Source of the DNA: Planctomycetota bacterium
Lineage (GTDB): Bacteria; Planctomycetota; J058
Reading direction: 5' to 3'
NCBI GenBank assembly: GCA_003695705.1
Contig: RFHU01000111.1
Coordinates: forward strand, 1-34,600
DNA: 34,600 bases
A program made the translations under genes and the position numbers. Each line of letters begins with the position of its first letter. The stretch's first letter is position 1. This document shows, one piece after another, positions 20,792 through 29,183 of this stretch. The notes under the pieces are model-generated. The model saw only the letters and a program-made list of their open reading frames with translations, ran no database searches and was not told the DNA's origin.

Positions 20792-22654
20792 TCAGGCGCC
20801 GTGGTCGGTGAACAGCTTCTCGATGGTGTCCCCGTAGAGTTCGAGGACCTTCTTGCGCTTGACCTTGAGGGTCGGCGTCAGTTCGCGGCCGACTTCGAAG
20901 TCGTGCGGGAGAATCTCGAAGTACTTGATCGTTTCGTAGGGGGCGAGGTCGGCGTTCTTCTCGTCCACGGCCTTCTGGGTGGCCTCGCGAACGATGGGAT
21001 GGCGGGTTACCTCGGCGAAATCCTCGGGCACCTGCTCGCCCGCGGACGCGAGCAGCTTGCGGGCGGCCGCCTCGTCGAGGGTGATCAGCGCCACACAGAA
21101 CTTGCGCTTGTCCCCGAACATGGCCACTTGGCTGACGAGCGGGTGGGTCTTGAGGTGGTTCTCCACGTTTTGCGGGGCCACGTTTTTGCCCGCGGCGGTG
21201 ACGATGATGTCCTTCTTGCGATCGGTGATGCGCAAGAAGCCTTCGGCGTCGATCTCGCCAATGTCCCCGGTGTGGAACCATCCGTCGGAGTCGAGGACCT
21301 CGGCGGTGGCCTCGGGGCGGCGGTAGTACTCCTTCATGATCACCGGGCCGCGGACGAGGATTTCCCCGTCGGGCGCGATCTTGCACTCGACCCCCTTGAC
21401 CGTCTTGCCCACCGTGCCCAGCTTCCAGGCGCCGGGGCGGTTGATGTGGGTGGCGGCGGTGGTTTCGGTCAGGCCGTAGCCTTCGTAGATCTTGAGGCCG
21501 AAGGCCTTGAAGAAGACGGCAATTTCGCGGCTGAGCGGCGCGCCTCCGGAAACGAAGAACTTGATCCGCCCGCCGGTGCGCTCCACGAGGCCTCGTCGGA
21601 TCTTGTCGAACACCCCGCCGAGGGCCGCGAGCTTCACCGTGTTGCCGAGGCCGGGCCCTTCGCCTCGCTCGGCTCGCTCCACTTTGTCCATGGCCGCCCG
21701 CAGAGCGGCCAGCGCCAGGGACTGCTTCACGCCACCCAGGGCCTGGATCTTGGCCATGACGCCTGCGTGGACCTTCTCGTAGATCCGGGGCACCGCGGCG
21801 AAGAAGGTGGGCTGGACCGCGCCCATGTCGTCGATCACCGTGGGGATCGCCTCGGCGAAGGCGGTGAGGAACCCGACCCGGAGGTGTGCGAAGTGCAGTG
21901 CGCGGGCGAAGACGTGGGCGAGGGGGAGGAAGGCGAGGGTCACGTCGTCTTCGCCGATGGGCAGGGCGTCCTGCAGGGCGTCGCATTCGGCCACCGCGCA
22001 GCGGTGGGTGAGGACGACGCCCTTGGGGTGTCCGGTGGTCCCCGAGGTGTAGATGAAGGTCAAGGGGTCGTCGGGCGTGGCGGCGCGGGCGGCGGCCTCG
22101 TAGGCCTCGAGGTCTCCCTCGGCGCCCCGAGCGAGGAAGTCGGCCAGGGGGACCACGCGCTCGTCGAAGGGGTGGTCGGCGGCGCGGGCGGTCTCGGTGT
22201 CGCCGGGGTCGAAGATCACGAAGCGTTCGACGGCCGCGAGGTCGTCGAGGACCTCGCGGCACTTGGCCCATTGGTCCATGTCTTCGAGGAACAGGATCCG
22301 CGCGCCGGAGTTCTCCAGGATGTAGGCGATCTCCTCGGGGCGGTTGGACTGGTAGATCGGGACCGTGACGCCGCCGGCTCCGAGAATGCCGAGGTCGGTG
22401 AAGGCCCACTCGACGCGGGTGTTGGAGAGGATCGCGGCCGGCTGGCCGCGCGTGAGCCCCTCGGCGAGGAGGGCGCGCCCCACCCGGCTCGCGGCGTCGT
22501 AGTAGTCGCGCCAGGAGAGGTCGGTCCACTGTCCGTCGACCTTGTGGCGCAGGGCGACGCGCTCGGACATGGCCTCCACGCGGGCCTTGAAGAGGTCGTT
22601 GACGGTGGCGCAGGCGGCGAGCGCCTCGTTCGCCTGGGCGGCAGCAGTCGTCAT
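20792..22654 (-). CDS. Long-chain fatty acid-CoA ligase (AMP-forming)
   Basis: 620 residues. It activates fatty acids with ATP and CoA through an acyl-AMP intermediate. The P-loop-like motif YTSGTTGHPKG is near 200, YGLTETT near 390, GWFHTGD near 430, and the C-terminal LTPTLKVKRKK near 591 with the catalytic lysine. The size and TPTLK ending fit FadD15/FACL-type long-chain ligases rather than short-chain acetyl-CoA synthetases. A GGAGAC 4 nt upstream and a good promoter support the start. It is divergent from the radical SAM gene. The TetR regulator 4 kb away could control it, but that is a guess. Confidence 0.94.
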   Translation of the reverse strand: MTTAAAQANEALAACATVNDLFKARVEAMSERVALRHKVDGQWTDLSWRDYYDAASRVGRALLAEGLTRGQPAAILSNTRVEWAFTDLGILGAGGVTVPIYQSNRPEEIAYILENSGARILFLEDMDQWAKCREVLDDLAAVERFVIFDPGDTETARAADHPFDERVVPLADFLARGAEGDLEAYEAAARAATPDDPLTFIYTSGTTGHPKGVVLTHRCAVAECDALQDALPIGEDDVTLAFLPLAHVFARALHFAHLRVGFLTAFAEAIPTVIDDMGAVQPTFFAAVPRIYEKVHAGVMAKIQALGGVKQSLALAALRAAMDKVERAERGEGPGLGNTVKLAALGGVFDKIRRGLVERTGGRIKFFVSGGAPLSREIAVFFKAFGLKIYEGYGLTETTAATHINRPGAWKLGTVGKTVKGVECKIAPDGEILVRGPVIMKEYYRRPEATAEVLDSDGWFHTGDIGEIDAEGFLRITDRKKDIIVTAAGKNVAPQNVENHLKTHPLVSQVAMFGDKRKFCVALITLDEAAARKLLASAGEQVPEDFAEVTRHPIVREATQKAVDEKNADLAPYETIKYFEILPHDFEVGRELTPTLKVKRKKVLELYGDTIEKLFTDHGA

Positions 22655-22696
22655 GAGGGTCTCCGTGGGGCCGGGCGCCCGGCCGCGGTGGGCCGG

Positions 22697-22726
22697 ATCT
22701 TAGCGGCGAGGGGCCGCGCGGGTCAA
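22697..22726 (-). promoter_or_regulatory. Sigma70-type promoter for the acyl-CoA ligase
   Basis: On the minus strand TTGACC (22726-22721), an 18-bp spacer and TAAGAT (22702-22697) precede the start at 22654, predicting a leader of about 36 nt that carries GGAGAC. It lies in the divergent gap with the radical SAM gene. Confidence 0.6.
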
Positions 22727-22784
22727 AGGCCTTCGGCCCGCGCGAGCGCTCGCCCTGCGTTACTCTGAAGGCGCGAGGGCGCCT

Positions 22785-24080
22785 GTGAGGCCACACTCCT
22801 ACGAACGCTTTCGCCGCAAGGCCCTCGGCGAAGAGCCTGCAGGCTACGTCCGCGCGCGCTCCGTGGCGGTGGGCCCGACGGTCGCGGAGCTCACGGACGC
22901 CTCCGAGGAGGAACTGTGGGCCCTGCACCGGCGCCGGAGCGTCTCCGGGGCGGGGTCCCCAGGGCCGGAGGAGGCGCCGCTCGGCGAAGGGCGCGCCCCC
23001 GCCCGGGGGGGCGCTGGGGGCGAGGCGCGCGGCGCAAGCCTCCTCGACCTCAAGCTCGAGCTCGCCCGCCGCCTCCTCGGCCCCTGCCGCTTGTGCTTCC
23101 TTCGCTGCCCGGTCGATCGTCGGGCAGGGGAACGGGGCGCTTGCGGTCTGGGCCCGGGGCTGCGCCCCTACCAGGACTTCGTTCACCTCGGCGAGGAGCT
23201 CGAGCTCATACCGACCCACGCCTTCTACCTCGCCGGCTGCAGCTACCGGTGCGTTTACTGCTCCGACTGGGCCCAGGTGGCGCGTCCGGGCGAAGTTGGC
23301 GAAGTCCCCGCCGAGGTCCTGGCGCGGTCGGTCGACGCGCGTCGGCGCGAGGGGGCGCGCTCCCTTAGTTGGGTGGGCGGCTCTCCCGACGTCAACCTGC
23401 CGGGGATCCTCGAGGTCCTGGCCCTTCTCCGCTGCTCGGTGCCGGTCGTGTGGAACGGGAACCTCAGCAACACCGAGGAAGCGCACGAACTCCTTTCCGG
23501 CGTGGTGGACGCCTGGGTGGCCGACCTCAAGTACGGCTGCGAGGAGTGCTCGCGGTCCGGCTCGGGGATCGCGGGGGCGCTCGCCGTGGCGCGGCGGAAC
23601 CTCCGCCGGATCGCCGGGGAGGCCTACACCGTCGTCCGCCACCTGCTCCTCCCCGGGCACCTCGAGTGCTGCACGCTGCCCGTGCTCGACTGGCTGCGGG
23701 AGGAGGTCCCTGGAGTGCGCGTGAACCTGCTCGACCAGTACCAGGCGCCGGGGAGGCTGCGCGGGAGCCCCTGGGACCGCGCCGTGGTCGCCGCCGATCT
23801 TGCGCGGGCGCGATCCCACGCCGAAGACCTCGGCCTCGACCTCGCCGGGCCGGGCCCCCTCCCGCCGTCGGGGGGCGTCGCCGGGGCGGCGGAGTCCGCG
23901 GGCGCAGCGCCCGCGGCGGGATTCTCCTCCGCCCTGCGCCTGGGGTCGAGCGGCGAGGTGGTCGTCGAGAACCTGTCCCCAGAGCTGGCTCCCCTGCTGG
24001 AAGCCTTGGGCGAGCTCACCCCCGAGCTGCGGGCGCGCCTGCGGGCCGGGGGCGCCTGGCGTCCGGCCCCAGGCCCCTGA
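22785..24080 (+). CDS. PflX-like radical SAM protein
   Basis: 431 residues, GTG start 22785. The radical SAM cluster motif CSYRCVYC gives C152, C156, C159. Just before it is a cysteine-rich stretch, CRLCFLRCPVDRRAGERGACG (about 105-125), followed by a strand like those of COG1313 PflX proteins, homologues of pyruvate formate-lyase activase. Length is greater than usual because of an N-terminal extension with a Gly/Pro-rich linker (about 55-85) and an Ala/Gly-rich C-terminal linker ending in a small acidic helical domain. There is no glycyl-radical enzyme nearby, so whether it activates one is unknown; other PflX-like proteins also lack a known partner. It may be in one transcript with the kinase, but a separate promoter is visible for that gene. 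Confidence 0.85.
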   Translation: MRPHSYERFRRKALGEEPAGYVRARSVAVGPTVAELTDASEEELWALHRRRSVSGAGSPGPEEAPLGEGRAPARGGAGGEARGASLLDLKLELARRLLGPCRLCFLRCPVDRRAGERGACGLGPGLRPYQDFVHLGEELELIPTHAFYLAGCSYRCVYCSDWAQVARPGEVGEVPAEVLARSVDARRREGARSLSWVGGSPDVNLPGILEVLALLRCSVPVVWNGNLSNTEEAHELLSGVVDAWVADLKYGCEECSRSGSGIAGALAVARRNLRRIAGEAYTVVRHLLLPGHLECCTLPVLDWLREEVPGVRVNLLDQYQAPGRLRGSPWDRAVVAADLARARSHAEDLGLDLAGPGPLPPSGGVAGAAESAGAAPAAGFSSALRLGSSGEVVVENLSPELAPLLEALGELTPELRARLRAGGAWRPAPGP

Positions 24081-24114
24081 CGGGGGCCCTCCGCCGCGCC
24101 GGGCGGCTGGCCCG

Positions 24115-24143
24115 TTGTCCTCGCCGTCCGGCTTGCGTACGAT
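24115..24143 (+). promoter_or_regulatory. Candidate promoter for the FHA-kinase gene
   Basis: TTGTCC (24115-24120), a 17-bp spacer and TACGAT (24138-24143) lie in the 91-bp gap before the ATG at 24172. Each hexamer matches four of six consensus bases. Purine tracts GGAGGG (24147) and GGGAGGG (24156) follow. Confidence 0.45.
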
Positions 24144-24171
24144 CCAGGAGGGTTTGGGAGGGGGCCTCCCC

Positions 24172-25902
24172 ATGCGCTGCCCAATCACCTTTACCGCAGG
24201 AAGCGGATCGCGGACCCTCGAGCTCGGGCCGCGGGAGCGCGTGGTGCTCGGCCGCTCGAAGCGGGCGGACCTGACCGTTTCCTCGCCCCGGCTCTCGCGG
24301 CTCCACTGCGCGGTGGAGTGGACCGAGCAGGGGCTCCAGCTCGAAGACCTCGGCTCCTCGAACGGGACCTTCCTCAACGGACAGCGAGTGCAGCGCGCGG
24401 CGCTGCGCCCGGGGGACATCGTGCAGGTCGGCGGGGTCGCCCTGCGGGTGACCTTCGACCCTTCGCTGGCTTGCCAGCTCGACCTGCGCTGCGAGCGCTG
24501 CGGCCGCATGGTGAGCATGGCCCGCTGCGAAGACGGGCAAGTCTTCGAGCTCGGCGCTCAGTTCCTCTGCCCCGAGTGCGCGACCCTCGCCCAGCACGAG
24601 CACCTCAGCCAGGCCGAGCGCTCCATGGTCGACGTCCTCTCCTCCGAGGGCTTCGAGGTGCACGAGAAGCTCTCCCTCTCCTCCCCGCTGATCCCCGTGT
24701 TCCGCTGCACGCGCCGCGAGCTGGGGACCGTGTGCGCCGTCAAGGCCCTCCCGCTGCTCACGGGGGTCGGCGAGAAGAAGGTCCGCCGCTTTCAGAAGGA
24801 GGCCCGCGCCGCAGCCAAGGTGCGGCACCCCAACGTCGTCGAGATCTACGACATTCGCCAGGCGGAGCACCTGCTCTACATCGTCATGGAGCACGTCGAG
24901 GGGGAGCCCCTCCTCGCACACCTCGAGCGCAAGGGGCCCTTGCCACTCAAGGCGGTCCTCCGGGTCGGGCTTCTGGTGGCGCGGGCCCTCGCCACCGCCC
25001 ACGAGCAGGGGATCGTCCACCGCGACCTCAAGCCCGCGGGGATCCTCATCACCCCCGAGGGGACCCCCAAGATCGTCGACTTCGGCCTGGCCAAGGACCT
25101 GTGGTCGATCACCGGGGACATCACCGGGCCCGAGGAGACCCTGGGGACGGTGCGCTACATGCCCCCCGAGCAGGTGAAGAACGCGCGGCAGGCCGACCAC
25201 CGCGCGGACATCTACTCGCTGGGCGCGACCCTGTTCCATTTGCTCACCGGGCGTCCTCCCTATTCGGATCGCAGCGAACTGCAGCTCATGGGCCAGGTGC
25301 TCAGCGGCGCGCTGTCGCCCTTCGACCCCACCCAGGCCGACGAGGTGCCGCCGGCCCTCGGGTCCGTGCTCGCGCGTGCCATGGCGGCCGATCCCGAGCG
25401 CCGCTACGCGAGCGCCGCCGAGCTCGAGCGCGGCCTCGGCGAGGCGATCGTCGAGGTCATGGGGGTACCCGGCTACCGGGGCGACCCCGAGCTGCTCTTC
25501 TCCCTCGACGCGACGCGCACGGGGCCCTACGACACCACCTGGCGGGGGCCGACCCCGGAGCCCGGCGGCATGGCCGGGGTCTTCGTCCACAACGAGCTGG
25601 TCGAGTTCCTCCAAATGATCGAGACGAACACCAAGTCCGGCCTCCTGCGCATCCGCACGCCGGAGGGCGAAGGGCACCTCGCCTTTCAGCAGGGGCGCCT
25701 GCGCGCGGCGGCCACCGGCGACGGCCGTCGCGGCGACGAGGCCGTGTCGCACCTGCTCGGGATTCGCGAGGGGCGTTTCGACTTCCGTCCCACCCTGCCG
25801 CCGGGCTTCCGCCCGCAAATGGATCAGGCCGTGTCCGGCTTGCTCCTCGAGGCCCTGCGGCGCATGGACGAGGAGGAGGCCGAAGAGACCAGCCCCCTCT
25901 GA
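24172..25902 (+). CDS. FHA-Ser/Thr kinase-DUF4388 protein, kinase domain degenerate
   Basis: 576 residues, no membrane segment. A canonical FHA domain (about 14-95: LGRSKRADLTVSSPRLSRLHCAV... and LGSSNGTFLNG split here) binds phosphothreonine. A cysteine-rich knuckle (about 106-137, CERCG and CPECA) follows. The kinase domain spans about 160-440 with ATP lysine K191, HRD D285 and DFG D303. Two features are missing: the glycine loop reads EKLSLSSPLIPVF without any GxGxxG, and the catalytic-loop asparagine is G290 (HRDLKPAG). A C-terminal DUF4388/PATAN-like domain (about 465-560), common in c-di-GMP-linked and motility regulators, ends the protein. It may be a weak kinase or pseudokinase scaffold reading phosphorylation through its FHA domain. 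The stop lies in a hairpin shared with the convergent gene. Confidence 0.93.
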   Translation: MRCPITFTAGSGSRTLELGPRERVVLGRSKRADLTVSSPRLSRLHCAVEWTEQGLQLEDLGSSNGTFLNGQRVQRAALRPGDIVQVGGVALRVTFDPSLACQLDLRCERCGRMVSMARCEDGQVFELGAQFLCPECATLAQHEHLSQAERSMVDVLSSEGFEVHEKLSLSSPLIPVFRCTRRELGTVCAVKALPLLTGVGEKKVRRFQKEARAAAKVRHPNVVEIYDIRQAEHLLYIVMEHVEGEPLLAHLERKGPLPLKAVLRVGLLVARALATAHEQGIVHRDLKPAGILITPEGTPKIVDFGLAKDLWSITGDITGPEETLGTVRYMPPEQVKNARQADHRADIYSLGATLFHLLTGRPPYSDRSELQLMGQVLSGALSPFDPTQADEVPPALGSVLARAMAADPERRYASAAELERGLGEAIVEVMGVPGYRGDPELLFSLDATRTGPYDTTWRGPTPEPGGMAGVFVHNELVEFLQMIETNTKSGLLRIRTPEGEGHLAFQQGRLRAAATGDGRRGDEAVSHLLGIREGRFDFRPTLPPGFRPQMDQAVSGLLLEALRRMDEEEAEETSPL

Positions 25903-25918
25903 GCCTCCGGGGCTCAGA
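25898..25918. terminator. Bidirectional hairpin holding both convergent stop codons
   Basis: TCTGAGCC (25898-25905) pairs perfectly with GGCTCAGA (25911-25918) around the 5-nt loop tccgg. The plus-strand stop TGA (25900-25902) lies in the left arm and the minus-strand stop of the aminotransferase (25914-25916) in the right arm. It would form on either transcript. There is no T-tract, so termination without Rho is uncertain. Confidence 0.5.
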
Positions 25919-27158
25919 CCTGTGGGATCATGCGCCGCAGGCGTTCCAGGCCGCGCTGCACCTCGGCGTGGGGGGGGCCGAAGCTGATCCGCACGTGCCG
26001 TCCGAAGCGGGTCCCTCGCCCCTGGGGGCGCCGCTTGCCGGGGTTCACGTCGAAGAACTCGCCCGGAACGCAGATCACCTTCCACTCCAGCGCCCTGCGG
26101 AAGAAGGTCATGCCCTCGTTCCAGGGCGGCGGGAGGTCCTCCAGGCACGCCCAGGCGTAGAAGGTCCCGCCCGGCGGAACCTCCACGCGGATCCCGACGT
26201 CTTCGAGTTCGCGCCGCACGAGTTCGCGCTTGGGGGCGAAGGCCGCCTGGATCGCCTGGTACTCACGCTCTGCGTGTTCGGGGTCGAGGAGCGGGATCGC
26301 GGCGCGCTGCAGGGGGGCGTTCCCCCCCCCGTCGAGGAAGGAGCCCGCGCTGGAGATCGCCTCGATCACGCGGCGCGGCCCCACGGTCCAGGTGACCCGC
26401 CAACCCGGGTAGCGCCAGTTCTTCGTCAGGCCGTCGAAGATCACCACCGGGTCGCGGTTGACGTCTTCGACGTAGGCCGCCGCGCTGACGGGTCCCGCCC
26501 CCTCCCATACGTAGTGGGAATAGAACTCGTCGAGCAAGAGGGTGCAGTCGAGCTCCCGCGCGCAGTCGACCCAGCCCGCGAGCTCTTCGCCCCGCACGTG
26601 GCTGCCCGTGGGGTTCGAGGGGTTGCTGAGGAGGAGGGCGCCCAGGCCACGGCCGAGCAGCTCGCGGCGCAGGGCGTCGGCGGGGAAGGCGTAGCCGCGC
26701 TCGCGCTCGAGCAGGATCGGGATCGGGGTGAACAGGCGGAAGACCGAGAGCAGCTCCTCGTAGGCGGTGTAGTCGGGGAGCACGTGCCCGAGGTTCACCT
26801 CGCCCAGGGAAGCGACCGCCCGAGTCAGCGCCGCGCGACCGCCGCCGGAGATCGCGACGTTCTCGGCGGTGTATTGGGAACGCATTCCGCGTCGGTAGCG
26901 GTGGTTGTAGAGCGCGGCAACCGCTTCGCGCAGCTCGGGGAGCCCGGCCACGGGCGCGTAGTGGTGGTCTGCGGGCTCCAGCTCCAGGCCCGTCACCCGC
27001 TCGGGGGCGCCGGGCAAGGGGCCCGTCTCCGGAGAGCCTTGGCCCAGGTTCGCCCACGAGGGGTCCCCGGGCCGCCAGCCACGGGCCGTGGCCTCGGTGG
27101 TGACGTAGATCACTCCGGTCCGCGGGACGGGACGGAAACCACTGGCGCCTTGCTTCAC
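25914..27158 (-). CDS. Class I/II pyridoxal-phosphate aminotransferase
   Basis: 414 residues from GTG 27158. Fold type I features are clear: HHYAPVAGLPELREAVA, AISGGGRAALTRA, NPSNPTG (the carboxylate/PLP site), LLLDEFYSHYVW with the PLP aspartate, FDGLTKNWRYPGWR with Schiff-base lysine K246, and R near the C-terminus (HVRISFG). The family moves amino groups between amino and keto acids; the substrate cannot be told. A longer reading frame starts at TTG 27242, but the added 28 residues are Arg/Pro-rich, and TACAAT lies 9 nt before GTG 27158. It ends a run of minus-strand genes and shares a hairpin with the convergent kinase gene. Confidence 0.9.
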   Translation of the reverse strand: MKQGASGFRPVPRTGVIYVTTEATARGWRPGDPSWANLGQGSPETGPLPGAPERVTGLELEPADHHYAPVAGLPELREAVAALYNHRYRRGMRSQYTAENVAISGGGRAALTRAVASLGEVNLGHVLPDYTAYEELLSVFRLFTPIPILLERERGYAFPADALRRELLGRGLGALLLSNPSNPTGSHVRGEELAGWVDCARELDCTLLLDEFYSHYVWEGAGPVSAAAYVEDVNRDPVVIFDGLTKNWRYPGWRVTWTVGPRRVIEAISSAGSFLDGGGNAPLQRAAIPLLDPEHAEREYQAIQAAFAPKRELVRRELEDVGIRVEVPPGGTFYAWACLEDLPPPWNEGMTFFRRALEWKVICVPGEFFDVNPGKRRPQGRGTRFGRHVRISFGPPHAEVQRGLERLRRMIPQV

Positions 27159-27167
27159 GAGCGGCGG

Positions 27168-27173
27168 ATTGTA
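27168..27173 (-). promoter_or_regulatory. Candidate -10 element of a leaderless transcript
   Basis: On the minus strand TACAAT ends 9 nt before the GTG at 27158, with no ribosome site between. It is five of six to TATAAT and helps choose this start over TTG 27242. Confidence 0.45.
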
Positions 27174-27259
27174 GCGCTGCGCTTCGAGGGGGACAGGGCG
27201 GAGGGGGGCCGCGCCGACGCGCCCATTTCGCGGGTACCTCAACGGCGTGGCGCGGCGCT

Positions 27260-27568
27260 CTACCGGTGGGCTGCGTAGGCTTGCCAGGCCAGTTCCAGGG
27301 CTCTCTCGAAGGACTTGCTCCGCGGGAAGCGGACCGCGACCCAGTCGCCCCCGGAGGAGATTTCGACGCGCGGGTCTGCGCGCAATTCCCCGCGGAGGCG
27401 CCGCACCACGGCGCGGGTCAAGCGCAGGTCGACCTCGTTGCCGGCGTGGAAGTGCGCGAACTCGCGCTCGCCCACCCAGAACCCGACCTCGCCGCCGAAG
27501 CGTGAAGGGCGCAGCGAGACCCCCGGCCAGGCGAGGAGGCGTCGTTCGAACTCCGCGCGCAGGCTCAC
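27260..27568 (-). CDS. DUF5519 (luciferase-domain, PF17648-like) small protein
   Basis: 102 residues starting at GTG 27568, which overlaps the kinase stop by 4 nt. It matches the domain called luciferase/DUF5519: WPGVSLRPSRFGGEVGFWVG, then EFAHFHAGNEVDLRLTRAVVRRL, DPRVEISSGGDWVAVRF and a C-terminal ALELAWQAY. Despite the name, most members have no shown light-emitting role; family members are small and of unknown function. Tight overlap implies translation coupled to the kinase and perhaps a role as its partner. A longer frame upstream in this phase lies inside the kinase gene and is Arg-rich, so I do not extend it. Confidence 0.75.
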   Translation of the reverse strand: MSLRAEFERRLLAWPGVSLRPSRFGGEVGFWVGEREFAHFHAGNEVDLRLTRAVVRRLRGELRADPRVEISSGGDWVAVRFPRSKSFERALELAWQAYAAHR

Positions 27569-29118
27569 CGGCGGCGCCAGCCGAAGAAGGAGAACAGCCG
27601 CCCGCTCGGGCGCGTCCGGAGCTGCTCGGCCATTCGGGCGAGCGCAGCCGCGACGTCGGCGGCGCTCGCCGGGCGGGCGGCGGGGTCCTTGGCCAGCAGC
27701 GCGAGGACGAGGTCCCGCAGTTCCTGCGGCAGGTCCGCGCAAGCCGGGCTCGCCTCCTCCAGCGGGGGGGGGTCCTCGAGCATGTGGCAGGAGACGTAGC
27801 CGCCTGGCGTCTCGGAGAGGAAGGGCAGTCGCCCCGAGAGCATGTGGTAGAGGGTGGCTCCCATGGAGTAGAGGTCCGAGGCGGGAGAGACGGGCTCGCC
27901 GCTGGCTTGCTCGGGAGACATGTACTCGGGCGTGCCGGTGATCAGGCCCTCCATGCTGCGGAAGACCCGGTCCTCGAAGCCGTCGAGGTCGCCGATCACG
28001 GCGATCCCGAAGTCCATGAGCTTGGCGACGTCGCCTTCCCAGGAGACCAGGATGTTCCCCGGCTTGACGTCGCGGTGCACCACGCGGGCGGCGTGGCTGG
28101 CCGCGAGGGTCTCGAAGACTTGACGGGCAATGTCCGTCGCCTGCGCCGCCGGCAGCCGCCCGCCTTCGCTCAGGAGCTTCTCGAGGTCCTGTCCGTCGAA
28201 GAACTCCATGACCAAGTAGTGGTGGCCGCGGGCGGTCTCGCCCGCGTCGAAGACTTCCAGGGCGCCGGGATGGGCGAAGAAGCTGTTGGCGAGGATCTCG
28301 CGCCGGAAGCGCCCGCGGGCGTCCTCGGGAGCGTCGGCGCCGAGGAGCTTGAGGGCGACGGGGCGCTCGGGGCGTGTGCGTTCGTCGGCGAGGTAGACCT
28401 CCCCCATGTTCCCCTTTCCGATCAGTCCCAGGATCCGGTAGCCGGCGAGGGACTTGCCCACCTTGGGGTGGGCCATGTCGACCCAGTCGGGGATGCGGAA
28501 GCTCGGCCCGGGCAGTTCGGCGTCGGCGTCGCTGAGGGTCCCGTCCACGACGGCCTGCAATTCGCCCGCCTCCGAGGGGGTCCGCGGGAGGTCGAAGCGA
28601 ACCACCCCCGAGCCCAGGGGTGGGTCCGCTGCGGCCGTGCCTTCGCTGCGCTGCGCCGAGGGAGGGAGCGGCGCGCCGGGGTGCGCGCGCAGGTGACGCT
28701 CCACCTGCCTGGCCATGTCGCGGTCCAGCGCCAGCCGGGCCTGGAAGCGCAACTGTCGCTCTCGAGCGGCCGGCAAGAGTCCGCTCGCCACCACCCGGTC
28801 GCCCAGGGCGTTCGCGTCGCCCTCGGGCCCGAGGGCGCGCACGAGTGCCTCCAGCCGTTCGCGGGGGAGGCCCGCGCGGGCCAGGAGGTGGGCGTAGAGG
28901 GAGAGCCCTCGGGCGCGGAGGCCGCGTTCGACCTCGCGGCGGACGTAGTGCGCCTGCTCCGCCGTGATCGCTTCACGAGCCACCAGGGTTCCGAGGAAGG
29001 TTCGCTGGCCTGCCGGCGCGCCGTGCACCGTCTCGAGCGCGGCGAGGTAGAGCGCCCGCTGCTCGGGGCGCCGCTGGTGCAGCCAGCGGGCCGCGGCCAG
29101 GTCCTCGTAGCGGATCAC
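27565..29118 (-). CDS. Ser/Thr protein kinase with long N-terminal module
   Basis: 517 residues, start chosen at GTG 29118 (VIRYEDLAAAR). The N-terminal 230 residues hold helical stretches such as FLGTLVAREAITAEQAHYV and GDRVVASGLLPAARERQL, resembling the N-terminal part of the kinase at 857. The kinase domain (about 232-510) is intact: IGKGNMGEVYLA, ATP lysine K257, HRDVKPGN with D350, DFG with D369, and MSPEQ. There is no transmembrane segment, but the C-terminus FSFFGWRRR is amphipathic. An upstream stretch to 29253 is Pro/Arg-rich and rejected. It is in a minus-strand run with sigma, anti-sigma and secreted genes upstream and the DUF5519 gene overlapping downstream. Confidence 0.91.
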   Translation of the reverse strand: MIRYEDLAAARWLHQRRPEQRALYLAALETVHGAPAGQRTFLGTLVAREAITAEQAHYVRREVERGLRARGLSLYAHLLARAGLPRERLEALVRALGPEGDANALGDRVVASGLLPAARERQLRFQARLALDRDMARQVERHLRAHPGAPLPPSAQRSEGTAAADPPLGSGVVRFDLPRTPSEAGELQAVVDGTLSDADAELPGPSFRIPDWVDMAHPKVGKSLAGYRILGLIGKGNMGEVYLADERTRPERPVALKLLGADAPEDARGRFRREILANSFFAHPGALEVFDAGETARGHHYLVMEFFDGQDLEKLLSEGGRLPAAQATDIARQVFETLAASHAARVVHRDVKPGNILVSWEGDVAKLMDFGIAVIGDLDGFEDRVFRSMEGLITGTPEYMSPEQASGEPVSPASDLYSMGATLYHMLSGRLPFLSETPGGYVSCHMLEDPPPLEEASPACADLPQELRDLVLALLAKDPAARPASAADVAAALARMAEQLRTRPSGRLFSFFGWRRR

Positions 29119-29183
29119 CCGCTCAGTATGCAGGATCGGTGGGGCCCTTTCAGCTCCCGCGCCCCCGGGGGGGCGCGGCGCGG

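Noticed and set aside
20145..24518. Very long minus-strand open frame crossing several genes
   Set aside because: Mostly Arg/Pro-rich product opposite or out of frame with clear genes (acyl-CoA ligase, radical SAM protein).
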